From contig NC_133221.1 in the NCBI RefSeq assembly GCF_040436345.1, positions 28,379,008 to 28,443,007 on the forward strand: a stretch of DNA of 64,000 nt, read 5' to 3'. A program made the translations under genes and the position numbers. Shown piece by piece: positions 1 through 12,925 of the stretch (the first letter of the stretch is position 1; each line of letters begins with the position of its first letter). The notes under the pieces were generated by a model. It had not been told where the DNA came from and did not search any database. It worked only from the letters and a program-made list of their open reading frames with translations. The DNA comes from Pagrus major. Taxonomy: Eukaryota; Chordata; Actinopteri; Spariformes; Sparidae.

Positions 1-99
1 TGTACATTTCTCTGTCTGTCAACGACTCCAGCAAATGTCATGTATCCATATTGTACCCAAACGTCACACGTGAGCAAAATATATCGTGTTAAAATATGA

Positions 100-505
100 C
101 TTTATTAAAAGTAAAAGTCGCCCACCCTAATAATACTCGAGTTAAAGTCTTAAAGTATCTGATAATAAATGTACTTAAGTATCAAAATTACAAGTAATAC
201 ATATATTTTTACATACTGTATACTATGGGTCGACCAATTATTATTATCGAATCTAATATTCAGCATTTTTCTAATAATCGGAATTTAAATCTGACTGCTG
301 ATAAATAAATCCTTTCATGTAATCTGGGTAACTAGTAACTAAAGATATCAAATAGACAGTGAGTTAAAAGTACAATATCTGTCTCTAGATTGCTGTGGAG
401 TGGAAATACAAAGTAGCTGATACTCAAGTAAAGTACAAGTACCTCAAAATTGTACTTTAGTACAGTAATTGAGTAAATGTACTTAGTTACATTCCATCAC
501 AGCTT
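100..505. repeat. hAT-like MITE fragment
   Basis: AT-rich stretch with repeated 'acttaagta/agtacttgta' words that ends in a GTTACATTCCATCACAG-type terminus. This pattern is familiar from short non-autonomous hAT-like elements in percomorph fish, recognised from general knowledge and not by search. A related element lies at 41562-43186. The left end is not resolved. No coding potential is seen. Confidence 0.45.
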
Positions 506-559
506 GTTTTAGTCTGGTAACGTGTCCACATGTCATCCACACACACCGGTGCATGTTGT

Positions 560-756
560 TTCTGACAGCTCAGCATGTGACGGGGGCGGGGCGGGGGCGG
601 GTGCGGGGGGGCAGGCTGAGGACGCACGGGGGCGTTCCCTCCCGCTGCTCCTACCTCCGCCGCCTGCCACAGCTCACCTGCCAGGTTGAATCCACAAGAC
701 CGTAAAAGCGTTTTATGACTAACTGTCCGACTGGAAGCTAAAAACAGCAGAGCGTC
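560..756 (+). promoter_or_regulatory. mapk13: GC-rich promoter and 5' UTR of mapk13
   Basis: A locally G+C- and CpG-rich block in otherwise AT-rich DNA. Clustered GC boxes (GGGGCGGGGC / GGGGGCGGG type, about 580-606) lie 150-180 bp upstream of the mapk13 start codon. There is no TATA box in the expected place, so this looks like an Sp1-type CpG promoter. CpG richness continues into exon 1. The exact transcription start cannot be read from sequence. Confidence 0.55.
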
Positions 757-2538
757 ATGGAGGCTCCAGGGAAGGATTCCCCCTTCAGAGCGGGTTACCA
801 CAGACTGGAGGTCCAGAAAACGACGTGGGACGTCCCGGAGAGATACACGGCGCTGCGGGCGGTCGGCTCCGGAGCTTACGGGACAGTGTGGTGAGTGTAC
901 CCGGGGAGGGGGCGCACGGCTGCAGGTTAACTGACGAGGAAAGGGTCGCAGAGTTTGTGTCAGTCAATTTGTTCAGCAAAGGACCTTCCTATAATCCTAT
1001 AATACATTATAATCCCGCCAAGAATTCTCTTATTAGGAACTGCAATACAATACTGGACATAAAGGCTGTTTTTGTACTGACAGTTAATACCAATCTAGGG
1101 TGAAACTGTGATTTATAGGACAATTAAAGTATTTATTTTACATAATGGAGCACATTGAGAAAAACATTTCACCTCTAACATACACAGAATGATTTGTATT
1201 ATAGCAAGCACTCTTAAACGTGATAAAACATGTGATAATGAAGGACAGGGATGCTGTTTTGTAAATGGTAAAAGCTGCTCGCCTCTGTTATCTACTATCA
1301 ATATGAATGCCCGGAGTCACAAATGATTTTCTACAGGCTGTCTACATTTATGTAGGCCTCAAGTCTGCATTCCACTCCCAGACTGTGCTGCATCCAGTCC
1401 AAGAGGCCTAGATTACTGTGACATCTGCTAACAGAAGCATTATTGTCCCGCCTGAGGCGAGTCAGCAAGTCAATGCAGGTCTCCTCCGATAGACAAGAAT
1501 CTCCTCCACCAACAGGGAGGAACACAGGAATCCAAGATATCTCAGACTCACTTCTTTCTAATGATAAGCCGCTGAGAGACAAGATCCCAGTGCTGATGTT
1601 ATCACATCTGGTCAGTGTTTAATAGAGGGGACCTCAGTCCTGAATAGTTGACTAATGTTTTGATAATAAACTGGTTTCTTGCAAGCTTGTTTTCTTTTTG
1701 TCTATGAGAACTATACTACAATGGCACTCAGTAGAGTGCATACCTCTGCCAAGGCCCAACTGTCCCATTTAATTCAATCAAGCCTTATAACCCTTGATAC
1801 TCTCCTGAGTCCCCGTTATCTGAGGTGCACATTGGTGGTAGTTGCAGGTTTATGTCCTTGGTTGTTACGGTGTAAAAGACTACCATCTTTGAAAACTTCG
1901 GTCGTCTAGATCTGGATTTTTATTAGGATGAGCATCAAATTGTACTCAGTCTTAGATACCAGGCATCTGAATACACCTGAAAAAAATCCTGGATTCGTCC
2001 TTTTATCCGGATCCATATCAAAAGTTAACAGGGTCTATTCTGGGCTGAGATCCATCCTCCATCCAAGTTTCATGGAAATCTGTTCAATAGTTTTTTTGTA
2101 ATCTTGCTGACAAACCAACAAACATGATTGAAAACATAACCTCCTTGTTGGAGGTAATTACTGTGAGTATACTAAAGAGTCTTGGTGGGAAGCCAATAGA
2201 AAGGACACTAATTTATTAACAATTACAGTAGAGCTGAAATGATTAATCAATTAATTGATCAGTTCATTTTGATAATTGATTAGTCTTAAATGTAATTTGC
2301 TGGTGGTCGGACGAAAAAAAACGGAAATGAAAAATGAAAATGAAAAATGTCTGGAAAATTGTGTTGGACATTTTACACCATCTCCCTAATATTTTACACA
2401 TTAAAGTATGTATCAATTCATCGTATTTAATCAAAAGCTATTGCATAGATCGATCACTAATGACAATATTCATCACTGAAAGCTCCATTACATAACTTTG
2501 TCACAAGTGTTCCACATTTAAGAGATCAATGCAAAAAC

Positions 2539-2578
<40 letters not shown>

Positions 2579-5500
2579 TTATATTCTGTGTTCATAAGAA
2601 AATCCGCCGATTTATTGAATCAGAATCTTTTTACTCTTTAACATCAGTATCAGCATTGGCCCTAAAATTCCAGTATCGGTCGAGCTCCACTTCTGACTGT
2701 ATTTTATTCCCTTCAGTTCTGCCATTGACCAGAATACCAAGGAGAAGGTGGCCATCAAGAAGCTGTATCGTCCTTTCCAGTCACTCATCCACACCAAACG
2801 GGCCTACAGGGAGCTCCGGCTGCTCCGCCACATACAGCACGAAAATGTAAGAACATGGGGAGTGAAAAAAAAAAAGGGCTTGGAGAGTGAGTGGTTTGTT
2901 TTTAGCAAGAGGGTGGACACTAACATGAAAGACTTGTTGATGTTTGTTCAGACTCGCTGTTACACAGTGAGTTGTGTTTACAGTCAATTCATTCAGTCTC
3001 TATTCAACCAGGCAGCTCAACCTCAGACAGAGATCAGGTGATTTTGAGGTAAAGCAAACTTTGTTGACCATTCAACAAAAACTGATAATCTCATCACTGC
3101 TGGGAGTGTTGTATGTTGTTGAAACTCTCATGGTTCAGTATTTTTGCTTGAGGAACTGCCTTTGACTTAGCTTCAATATATACTTTAATCAGGAAGTCAA
3201 GCTGAGACAGAGATCGTATTTACAAATGAGACCTGAGTACACAATAAAAAATCAAACTGAATCAATTAAAAATTATCTTGGTAAAAGTAATGACATAGAA
3301 ATAAAATAATAAAATAGGAAACAATTTAAATTCACATTCATGTATGACAGCATGACAAAATGCATTCTGAAATATCCTTGTTTGAGGTAAAATATGGAAT
3401 AAAATACAAACATGATCTGTAAAAATATGTGGAAATGTGTGTTTTGTTTTTATTCTAAGATATCCTTGGCAAGAATAAAAATACAACCATGTGATGTTAA
3501 ACAGTCCTTGAACCACATTTTTCTAACTGCCCTATACATATCACTGTGTCAAGTTTTAGTCTCCTAATACTAATTACTGAGTTTTAACTTAATTAATATG
3601 GTGGTTCTTCTGTCACATGGGGACATGTCAACAAAAAACTTGACATCCATTTTGTATCCTGTGTTGTCAGCTTCTTTTTTTTATTTTTTATTATTATGAG
3701 CTCAAACTTCTCTAACAGAAAATGTAAGGGTAATGACGACAGTCCTGGATGCACTAACGCTTCAGAATCAATCTCTGGGAAATGCAGTACAGGAACGTCA
3801 TAGCAATGACCGTGTGGCTTAAAGGACAAGTTCAACCAGTAAGGAAATTTCAGACTTCATCTACTCACCCGAAAACTGATGGAAAGTCAGCCAGCATTCA
3901 CCTAAACAGCTGAAGTAGAAAAAAAACTGCTGCAAAAAACTAAATCAAAAAACAAACCATAAAATGTTTCCATACAGCTTCTGGTGTAATTTAAGCTGAG
4001 AAATTTGATCTGAAAAAGACGTTATTTTCATCCTTCACGCACAGTCCAGATCATCCGTGTTAAGGCATTTAGCTTAGCAGCTACGGTGAAGATTTCAGCT
4101 TTTAAATGGGGGTAAATAACGACTTTTCAAATCAATTCGGGCTTCCAGAGACTTAGACTACGCTGGACTAACAAATAATTTTGGGTGGACTGTCCCTTTA
4201 AATATCAAGACTGTGACTTAGACTTAGACTTTATTGTCATTCAGTGAGCAACAAGTGAACACAGAACGAAATTTCAGTTCCAGCAGCCATAGACATTTCT
4301 ACATCTAGAAACATAATATCTTGTCCAGGGGTGTGCAGTGTTATTAACTCTGCACTGATGTTGATGAAGGTCCTCAGTCATCCAGGTCATGGTAACTCTA
4401 AGTGCTGTATTGTAGACAACTGGATGTGTTTCAGTTTGTTGAAGACGTTCACCTCTCATCCAACAGGCTTCTTCAGTTCTAACTAACTGGAGGTGATGCA
4501 CTGATGTGACCTCTTGACTCGTCAGTGGTTTGTGTTTGAACACATTGGACATACTGGATGCTAATGTCTTCGCTGTGTCTTTTCCCTGAAGGTGATCTGC
4601 CTCCTTGACGTCTTCACACCTGACTCCACGCTGGAGAAATTCCAAACCTTGTGAGTTCAGGAACCACATTCTTCTGCTAGTTGTCACAGCTTGTCGAGAC
4701 CCTGTGTGCATGTGTGTGCATGTATGAAATGTTCAAGCAGGGATGTGTGAGAGCAGGCTTGTTATGGTCGGTTTGTGCACTTGTATTTCTTCTCCATAGC
4801 GATGAGCTGCTGTCATCTAACTGTCTTGTTACACTTTTCGTCCCTTACCTGTTTGTTGATTATCTCTCCAGTTATATGGTAATGCCATTTGTAGCCCAGG
4901 ATCTGGGTCACATTATGAAGAAGCGGAGATTAACTGATCGCATCATCACGTACCTGTTCTACCAGCTTCTACGAGGACTCAAGGTAAGTTTATTTTTTGC
5001 TTCTTAAACATATAATCTGTGACATTTCTGCAATAAAATGTCTTAAAACTCTACATAACTCTACTCCACAACTTTGCCGTTGTAACTCACTCTCACCTCT
5101 CTCTGTGGACAGCTGTTTTCAGCTAAAAGCTCTGATAATCCCACTGTGCACAATCCACCCAGCAGGCTAGCCAGTGAACATGGTGGAGCATGTAGCAGCT
5201 ATAGAGACAGACAGGAGTCATCAGGAGTTGGTGGAAACCAAAGCAGTGTTAAAAGAAGAGCAATTATTGGACTTGTATTGGACTATTTATTGGTGGGCAC
5301 AAAAATATCTTTAAATGAAAGCAGTGTTGCTTTGTTTACATCAGTCTGGCACAACTGTAGCTTTCAACACGTTCCTGTCCACTTTTGCGGGAAAACCAAC
5401 CATACCCGCCCACCATTGACTTAAATGTAAAATAGCAGTATAAACTGAAACAAATAGAAAACCATCAGAGATAAATTAGTTTATAAATCATCCAATGACA

Positions 5501-8500
5501 GTGTCAAGTTCATATATGTCCACTCTGCCCGCTATAGAACATGCTAGATATATCAAAAAGATGAATTAGATCAATCTTCAATCATTCCCATTCAGTCTCC
5601 CAGCATCAAGCTGGTGCAATAACCCCTCCCAGTGGCCAAAGGAGTCACAGACAAATGAGCAGCGTTGCAGCGAACAAACGAGCATCACAATCGTTCAATA
5701 TTACATAATAATATAATAAGAAGAATCCAAGTGTTCACAGTGTGCTGGGATGCAGATAGGAGCCAAACGTTATTATGTTGTAATGCTGGTCACACAGGCT
5801 TCTGTTACAATGAAAAGATCTGCACAAACACGACAGCTCGTGTGTGTTTATAAGCAGCAGGTGGGTGGTAATGATGGTAACTCGTATCCCCTCGGAATAA
5901 ATAACAAGTGTCATATCAAAGTTCCTCTGAATTTATAACTAGCTAGCTATCAGCTCATGTATCAGCAGCATGTAATTGTTAATCAGGCATAGCTTTAGCT
6001 AAGTTAGCCCATACCTGATGTGTACCTGAATACCTGAAATGTTTTCCATCCCAGGTCCTGATGTATCTGATGGATGTGGAAATAACAAACTGTTTGCTAA
6101 CTGTTTCCTGACAGTATGTTAGTGTCATATTTATAGCTTGTTGCACAGTCCCTAAAGAGGCAAACAAACAATGCTGATATGCTTAAATGAGGCATATTAT
6201 GCTCATTTTCAGGTTCATCATTTTATTTTGGGTTACTACTAGAATAGGTTTACATGCTTTAGTGCACAGAAACACACCAGTGTTCTCATACTGTCCAGTG
6301 CTGCAGCTCTGTATTCCCCGTCTGTCTGAAACACTCTGTTTAGCTCCTGTCTCTTTAAGGTCCCCCCCTCCTGAATACACAGTCTCCTCTGATTGGTCAG
6401 CTCAGACATGCCTGACCCAGCACCTCTAACAACAACAGAGCAGCTGTGCTAAATCAATTCACACATGCCAAACTAGCCGCTAGGCATAAATTATGCAAAT
6501 GTGATGTAGTGTGATGTCACAAAGTCACAGAATTAAAGGTGGGACTACTGAAGAGGCGTTTCAGGAGCAGTGTTTTCTGTTATTCAAGTTCTGTTCTGTT
6601 CTGAACATTTTCAACTAAAACTCTTACATATTGCCCCTTTAAATGAACTGCTCTGTATTTATGTGATTTACATTAAAATTGTATTAATATTAATTAGTTA
6701 GTTTCAAACACAGAAGGAAGTCTGCAGTTATTCTGGTGACAAACAGCAGAAGCAAAATTTGAATTATTTTAATTTATTATCTAAGGAAATACAAGGAAGC
6801 AGCCTGGCAGAGCTGTGGTGACCTGACATCTTTTATCACAGTCTGCTATCTCATTAAGTACACAAGGTCTGATGTGATAATGCTCTCACTTTAGGAACTA
6901 TAAATGCCATTCACAGACAGATTGTGCACTGTGGCCAATGACTGCTCTACCCTTATTTATGCCTTTGCACTCAGTGCTAGTCAATGTGTAACCAAGAGTG
7001 CTCAATGGAAACAAAAGAGGAAGCACGTTTAACACGGAAAATAAACTTCTCGAAACTGGCCTTTTGTCTTTGAAAAAAAGCTTTTAATCTTTTGGTCTCG
7101 AGATGTTTCCCCTTCCTGTCTGTTGACATATGTGTTCTTTAAGCGCTCTTATGTGCTGAGAGTGTCTGAAGGATGGAAAATACACAAAAACATAGCCCTC
7201 ACAGTGGGCTATGGGTGTCCACACCATGCCATTAAGAGAACAAAGCAAAGCGTGTGGGTCTGTGTACTCGCCAAACTTTGTGTATGTGCAGTATGTCTAT
7301 GTGTGCTGTTTATACTGTGTGCTTAAATCTGTGTTCTCCTTCTTTACAGTATATTCATTCTGCAGGGATCATTCATCGGGTTGGTATTTGTAGCCATTGT
7401 GTCTCACTCCTTATCAATGTGTGTTTACTGGAGTTGTACACTTGAAGGAATGGTTTCAGGAAATGTGCTTATTTGCTGACATCCTGACAGAATCAACCAC
7501 TCAACTCTTTCAGTAATGAGTGTAAAAGGATCACACTGTGAATTTATGTAACTGTATCACAGTTAGAGGAGAGCAGGGCTCATCGTCACACTTTTGACTT
7601 TCATCTGAATCCCTCAAAACTGTCCTTAATAGATTACTTTTCAATGTGTAATGGAAGTCTACAGTGTCAGGTAGGAATGGAGTGACCTTACTCTCATTAG
7701 ACTTATTCTGTTCAGGAGATATGGACTAAAAAAATCACAGCAATCTTAAAAATGAATTAAAAAAACGTATCTCTTGCATCATCAGATCATATAGAATCAT
7801 GTCCATAAGTGCATTTTTAGCCTTAAATAACAATATTTAGAACAAAGACAAAGAATACTCAACTCATCCTGACATCAATCGCTCACCATCTGTGACACAT
7901 GTTGTCATACTGTAGGTGACAAACAACCCAGGAGAGAATGTGACAAGCATCCCCAACAGGTTTTTTTTTTTTTATGGCGACTAAGCTAACAACCACATGT
8001 TTAAGCCTAGCTTAGAAAAATCTTATCTACACTATAACTTTCCCTTCATAGTTTCTAATGGCAGTAATTATTTTATTATAAACTCATGGTGTAGAAGATA
8101 TATATAGATATTTACATTTTGACATTAAAAAAACAAACATGAAAACCCTTCCCAGTTCAATCTAACATGATTATTATATCATATTTTTCTATTAACTTGC
8201 CCAAATGTATGTTGATTTTGTTACCTTCGGACAGAGCTAAGCTAGCTGTTTCCTCTTATTTTCACTCTTTATGCTAAGCTAACCAGCTGCTGACTGTAGC
8301 TTCATATTTAGTTTGCAGACATGAGAGTGAGATCCATTTTTTTTTATGTAACTTCCTGCAAGAAAGCAAACGATTGTACATCACAAAATGTTTAACTATT
8401 GCTTCAGTGTATTAACTTCATCATGACAGGCTTTGTGCCATCAAGAAATCTCATGTGATTGTTTTTTATTTCAGGATCTGAAGCCTGGTAACCTCGCTGT

Positions 8501-11500
8501 GAATGAGAACTGTGAATTAAAGGTAAGTTTTCCAAAAAGACTCAGGTCAGGTTGATGATTAGTTTCAGCTTGAAATATGAAAAGTTTTTTAATTTACATT
8601 TGACTTGTTAGACATGTAAAGCTGGGGTTGGTTAGATTGTAGAAACTAGTATCCAATGAAAAAATCCCACCCCCTCCCTTCAGGCCCCTCTCCACACCTC
8701 CTGACTACAGACCGCCCCGTAGCTCTCAATTGCCTAAGATGGGAGACATATTAACGGCCAGTTCACAATGTTCAACAAGCTCATTTCATTCAGTCCCAAT
8801 TGACTGGATGGGCTTGTGAGAGGCCCGCAACAGCGACAGGCACTGGATTTTTTTTCTTTCTTTATCTCAGAGCATTTTATTTGTTGATTGCTGTCGGGAT
8901 GTTAACAAAAATGCTCCTAGAATAACTCACCAACCCTGAACTGAGTGAACTGAAATACAGGAAATGCAACAAAAGTTGAAAAATGTATTCAGGCCAAAAT
9001 GGACCGCTTCAGATTCTGAGTGGTGAACTTAACTGTGACTATCTTAGATCCTGGATTTTGGCTTGGCAAGACAGACGGAGAGCGAAATGACTGGTTATGT
9101 TGTGACGCGCTGGTACAGAGCACCAGAGGTCATATTCAACTGGATGCACTACAGTCAGACAGGTAACAATATTACCTTCTTTAATACAAATGGTCTTTTC
9201 CAGTTTGTTATAAATACAACAGAATATTGCAGTATTATGACAAAGTATTACATTTTCATTATTAAAATTCTCCTCCCGGCTCACAGTGGATGTCTGGTCG
9301 GCTGCCTGTATCCTGGCTGAGATGATTACTGGCAGCGTGCTTTTCCCAGGACATGACAGTATCCTCACACTGTGCTGTAATAAAAACTGTGTATGCTCAA
9401 TCACAGTAGCCAGAAGCTCATACTGTGCCAGGCATGTTTCATGTTTAAAATGTAGAACATGTTGGTGCAGCATTGTAAGGTTTAAAGGAGTACTCCACTG
9501 ATTTTACCCATCATGATTAGTAGCCTGCTACTCTGATTGTGAACACAGATGTCAAATATCATTCTGTGGCTCTTGAGAGAGGTTTTTTTTTTTTTTAATC
9601 TGAGTATATTACTGGTTTTATCATCAGCGGTATCTCAGCTCAGGCTTAACTTCATTACAAACTGCCTGTGTGAAGTTTAAAAGATGAAAAAAAGTTCACC
9701 CAAAAATGAAAACTCAGTCGTGACCTACCCACCACCATGCAGAGAAAAATCTGGTGAAGTTTAGGCCACAAAAAAACATTCCTGGAACTTCACAGCAAAA
9801 CAGGGTTGCAGCTTTTCTTCTAAATAACTGAAGCAGATAGAGACTTGCTTTTAATGTAAAATGAAACTACCATACATCTCATTTGGCATTATTGAAGTCT
9901 CTGGAAGCCCTGAGAGTCAAATTTGGTAAACGCGTAAGCCCTGTTTGAAGTAGATACATGAGCTTGGCCGAGTGTCGAGGGGATGGAATAACATCTTTTC
10001 AAATCAAATCGGGATCTTGGGGATTCCAGAGACTTGAATAAAGATGTAGCTTGTTCTTCTCCTTTTTTCCCCCATCTGCAGTTGTTCAGGATGATGCTGT
10101 TTCGCTGTGAAGCTCCAGAAATGTTTTGTGGACTACAAAGCTTCACCTGACTTTCCATCAGCATGGGGTTGTGTAGATAATGACTGATTTTAGTTTTCGG
10201 GTGAACTTATCCTTTAAGAGACATGGCCATTTCCCAGAAAACAAAATGATGTTGCATTACAGCATGTGAAATGTAGGATCCAGTGTTTCTGAAACATTCT
10301 ACTCTGACCCCCATACAGAGGGAGTAAAAATCAAGATACACAAGATTCTTTTGTCTCCTGCACATCCACCTATTTTGTGGAAGTGCAGTATTAAATCTCC
10401 AGAGTGCTCCTTTAACTAGACATTTTATTGGAATGCTGCTTGGAAACAATACAATTTTTCCTGCCTCCATCTATACAGTGTATGCTGTGCTATATGAGAC
10501 TTCCTTAACCAGCCTGTTCAGGTATTGATCAGCTGAAGAAGATCCTTCGTCTGACAGGAACACCAGACTCCTCCCTGGTTCAGAGGATGCAGAGTAAAGA
10601 CGTACGTTTTGTCTCCATCCCTTATTATTCCTGCTAACAACAGCACTTTGCAGCTTCCATATCTGACATTTAAGCCAACTTATAAATACAGTGTGCATTT
10701 CCATATATCCTTGCAACATGTTCTTTGGAACTGTTTTCCAGGCGCAGTCATATGTGCAAGGTCTCCCTCCACAGAAGAAGAAAAACTTCAGGGAAGTGTT
10801 TTCATCCATGGAAGATAACGGTGCGCTGAACTGCCTCTACTCGTTTACTTCACACCCAGTCATTACACATTTCATTCAAGTGCATAACAATATCTTTTGA
10901 TGTTAACTCATCTCTGTCTGGCTAATCTCTGTGTTTGCAACAATTTCTCAACCAAGGTCAACCATCATGCCCCCTCATACATGATAGCTGTATCCAATTA
11001 ATCATTTTCACTGCTATAAATCTGATAACAAATAGATTTAATGATGCTTGGAACTTCAGTGAGTGTAGAGATTTCACTACATGTTGTGGTATCAGAAAGT
11101 CTGAAACCTCAGTTTAATGGCCAAAGTTTAAAAAAGCGATTGAACTAAAAGTAGAAAAAGAACTCGCTCTGCTCAGTGTATAATCCCACAGACTGTCAGC
11201 ATCCTTTGGACCGTTTGATTATAGCCAATAACAGACAGATAGTCTACGCCCATCATGTTCTGGTTACAGACAGGAGCCACCTCTTTTTCGCCAAGTTTGC
11301 TGAACAGGACTTTTTGTGGACTACGAAACTTCACCCGACTTTCCATCAGCATGGGGTTGAGTAGATAATGACTGAATTTTCATTTATGGGTGAACTTATC
11401 CTTTAATGTAGGTTACATCATGCAAATAACCTTCATGCGAGCGTGCCACTGAGATGACGCCGTCTAGACCTCATCATATGTTGTCTCCAGCAGAAACAAG

Positions 11501-12006
11501 ATTCAGAGCTGAAGCAGTTGTTGATCACTCTATACCAGCCAGTAAAGAGATTGATTTGATTGATATATTTTTATTCCTAACATGTAAAATCAAGGTGAAC
11601 AGTGTTTTGTGTTGATTCCTCCAGCTGTGGACATACTGGAGGGGATGTTACTGCTGGACCCAGAGACCAGGCTGACAGCTAAGCAGGGGCTGTCACACCC
11701 GTTCCTGGCTGAATATTCTGACCCAGAGTGCGAGCCGGACTCTGAGCCTTACGACGACTCGTTCGAGAGCCTGGAACTCGCCGTTGGGGAGTGGAAGAGT
11801 AAGTATGGCTGGGCAGAAGAGGTTGGAGGTGACCGTTACTGTGAGGTTTTAAACCCTGACAGAGAATAGATCAAATGTCAGGACTGAGTCTGTGCCATAC
11901 TGTCTCAAAGCTTCAAACTTGCTTTCCCTTTATAATCCTACCAGGCCTTATCCACATGGAGATCATGACCTTCGACCCTGACAACCCCAGTAAGACCGCC
12001 ATGTAG
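757..12006 (+). CDS. mapk13: mitogen-activated protein kinase 13 (p38-family MAPK), 12 coding exons
   Basis: Stress-activated Ser/Thr kinase of the p38 group, acting in cytoplasm and nucleus below MKK3/6. Coding exons: 757-890, 2717-2846, 4592-4650, 4872-4983, 7350-7379, 8475-8522, 9048-9162, 9287-9358, 10522-10601, 10742-10820, 11625-11798, 11945-12006. They total 1095 nt (364 aa), all with AG/GT junctions and compatible phases; the internal exon sizes are those I recall for p38 genes. Visible motifs: Gly-rich loop GSGAYGTV, catalytic VAIKK (K59), HRD with D156 (split across exons 5/6), DFG with D174, activation loop TGY (T186/Y188), and the WYRAPE motif. The C-terminus is SKTAM. The mapk13 name rests on remembered similarity to fish p38-delta ([31 protein letters not shown]); a mapk12-like paralogue is the alternative. 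Oddities: Ala replaces the near-invariant Gly at residue 216 (DVWSAAC), and the exon 5 donor (GTTGGT) is weak. Confidence 0.9.
1715..2160. repeat. dispersed repeat in mapk13 intron 1
   Basis: Begins near 'catacctctgccaaggc' and ends in 'aacctccttgttggaggtaat', giving a short imperfect inverted-repeat relation between the ends. The 3' part carries the 'tttcatggaaatctgt...aaaccaacaaac' words seen in very common fish intronic repeats. No open coding region is present. Confidence 0.45.
2226..2520. repeat. dispersed MITE-like repeat, 'gattaatcaattaattgat' family
   Basis: Contains a self-complementary run 'gattaatcaattaattgatca' followed by 'gataattgattagtc', characteristic of a short AT-rich fish MITE recognised from general knowledge. 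A diverged relative appears near 24040-24180. It lies inside mapk13 intron 1, upstream of the TA microsatellite. Confidence 0.4.
2542..2575. repeat. (TA)17 microsatellite
   Basis: Uninterrupted TA dinucleotide run in mapk13 intron 1, about 140 bp before exon 2. Confidence 0.95.
3819..4202. mobile_element. TTAAA-ended MITE in mapk13 intron 2
   Basis: The left end 'ttaaaggacaagttcaac' and the right end 'gggtggactgtccctttaa' are inverted complements with a few mismatches. The roughly 384-bp interior has no open frame. The structure matches a non-autonomous piggyBac-like (TTAA target) element, but the class is inferred from the ends only. Relatives lie at 9687, 11265, 21376 and 44391. Confidence 0.6.
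4218..4300 (-). repeat. LINE/SINE 3'-tail fragment
   Basis: Read on the minus strand this is 'gaacgaaatttc'-complement, then 'tgaatgacaataaagtctaagtctaagtc', the tail shared by many fish LINE-derived repeats. The same tail occurs on the plus strand at 58603-58676. Only the 3' end is recognisable. Confidence 0.5.
4350..4500. repeat. dispersed fish repeat before mapk13 exon 3
   Basis: Contains 'ggtcctcagtcatccaggtcat' and 'gaagacgttcacctctcatccaacaggcttcttcagttc', words of a high-copy teleost repeat recalled from general knowledge. It lies about 100 bp upstream of exon 3 and has no coding potential of its own. Confidence 0.4.
6183..6643. mobile_element. TTAAA-ended MITE ('gaggcatattatgctcattttcag' family)
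   Basis: Starts 'ttaaatgaggcatattatgctc' and ends 'tattgcccctttaaa', weakly inverted ends of about 460 bp in mapk13 intron 4. The internal 'tcacagaattaaaggtgggacta...ttcaggagcagtgtttt' is shared with a truncated copy at 14479-14682, which shows it is repetitive within this window. Confidence 0.6.
7443..8405. repeat. broken copy of a dispersed repeat in mapk13 intron 5
   Basis: The left part 'gaaggaatggtttcaggaaatgtgcttatttgc' and the right part (about 8200-8400: 'acagagctaagctagctgtttcc ... gcaagaaagcaaacgattg') look like the two ends of one common fish repeat separated by unrelated sequence. A second copy of the right-hand part is at 57010-57190. Confidence 0.45.
9687..10217. mobile_element. 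MITE with 'agttcacccaaaaatgaaaactcagt' ends in mapk13 intron 8
   Basis: The left end 'aaagttcacccaaaaatgaaaactcagt' is inverted at the right end 'actgattttagttttcgggtgaactta', followed by 'tcctttaa'. The interior has no coding frame. A 3' fragment of the same family lies in intron 10 (11265-11406). Confidence 0.65.
11265..11406. repeat. 3' fragment of the same MITE family
   Basis: Matches the right half of the 9687-10217 element: 'ttcacccgactttccatcagcatggggttgagtagataatgactga' then 'gggtgaacttatccttta'. It is truncated at its 5' side and lies in mapk13 intron 10. Confidence 0.6.
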
Positions 12007-12925
12007 GAGGCTGTGATGAGCTGGTGCCTCCCAGTGTTTGGTTCTAATCCACACACATACTGTAAAGGTCAACAACACTGTCAAGCTCAGAGAAACAAAC
12101 ATAAGACGCATAAAGATATCTTGAATGTTTTTTTTTTTGGTGCATCTGATGTTTGGCAGTTGAAATGCATTTCACTAAAGGGCAGCTGTACTTGGTACGG
12201 TGGCCTGTAGAGGACAACAGAGAAGAGAGATTCTAAGATGACGGAAAATGTCCCAACGTCTCGTAAAAAATTGTTTTCAAGCTTATAAATGTTGAAACGC
12301 AGTCTTGAACAGCGGTCACTGGCATAGCAGCATTCCAGCTTCACCATCTCCCTAACCCTCATGTACATGTCATGTGAACATGATATGACACGTATTGTAC
12401 AAATGTCAATACAGTAGTATGTGGCATGCACAATTTTGAAGACATCCTTGGTTTGTAGAAACCTAAACGGCAAACATTTTATTCTGCTTCTTACTGTGAA
12501 ATAAAAGATGATCGATCCATCCAGTGATGGAGATCATGGACCCCGAGATTATTTCCCAAAACGTATTCGTCCAAGTCAGGATTCAATTCTATAAAATATT
12601 TACTTTATTGACTACTGCAAAGTAGATTGGGGGAAAAAAACATGTGTAAAAATATTTGTTGGGAAATCATGAAAAACTGTACCTGTACAGGAAATATAAG
12701 TACATAGTAGAAATATAACCCTGCCTTAGTTACATTGTATCTTATCTGAGAGTTATTGTATGTGTCTGATTTTGTATGATTGTGTGTAGCATATCCATGA
12801 TCAGTAAAGGGTATGCAGTGCAATTTCTTTTACAGACTCATCTGGAAAGATGTTGGAATTTATAATTGATCTTCATTTGTACTGTTGGAACTCACTCAAC
12901 TGTTTTCAAATAAAACTTTGTAAAA
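12007..12925 (+). promoter_or_regulatory. mapk13: mapk13 3' UTR with two poly(A) signals
   Basis: After the TAG stop there are AATAAA hexamers at 12499-12504 and 12909-12914. The second is followed within about 10 bp by a 12-A run. Two alternative 3' ends are therefore plausible. Transcript data would be needed to tell which is used. Confidence 0.6.

Noticed and set aside
4274..4711. 145-aa minus-strand open frame
   Set aside because: It runs through a dispersed repeat and antisense through mapk13 exon 3; no similarity to any protein family is evident.
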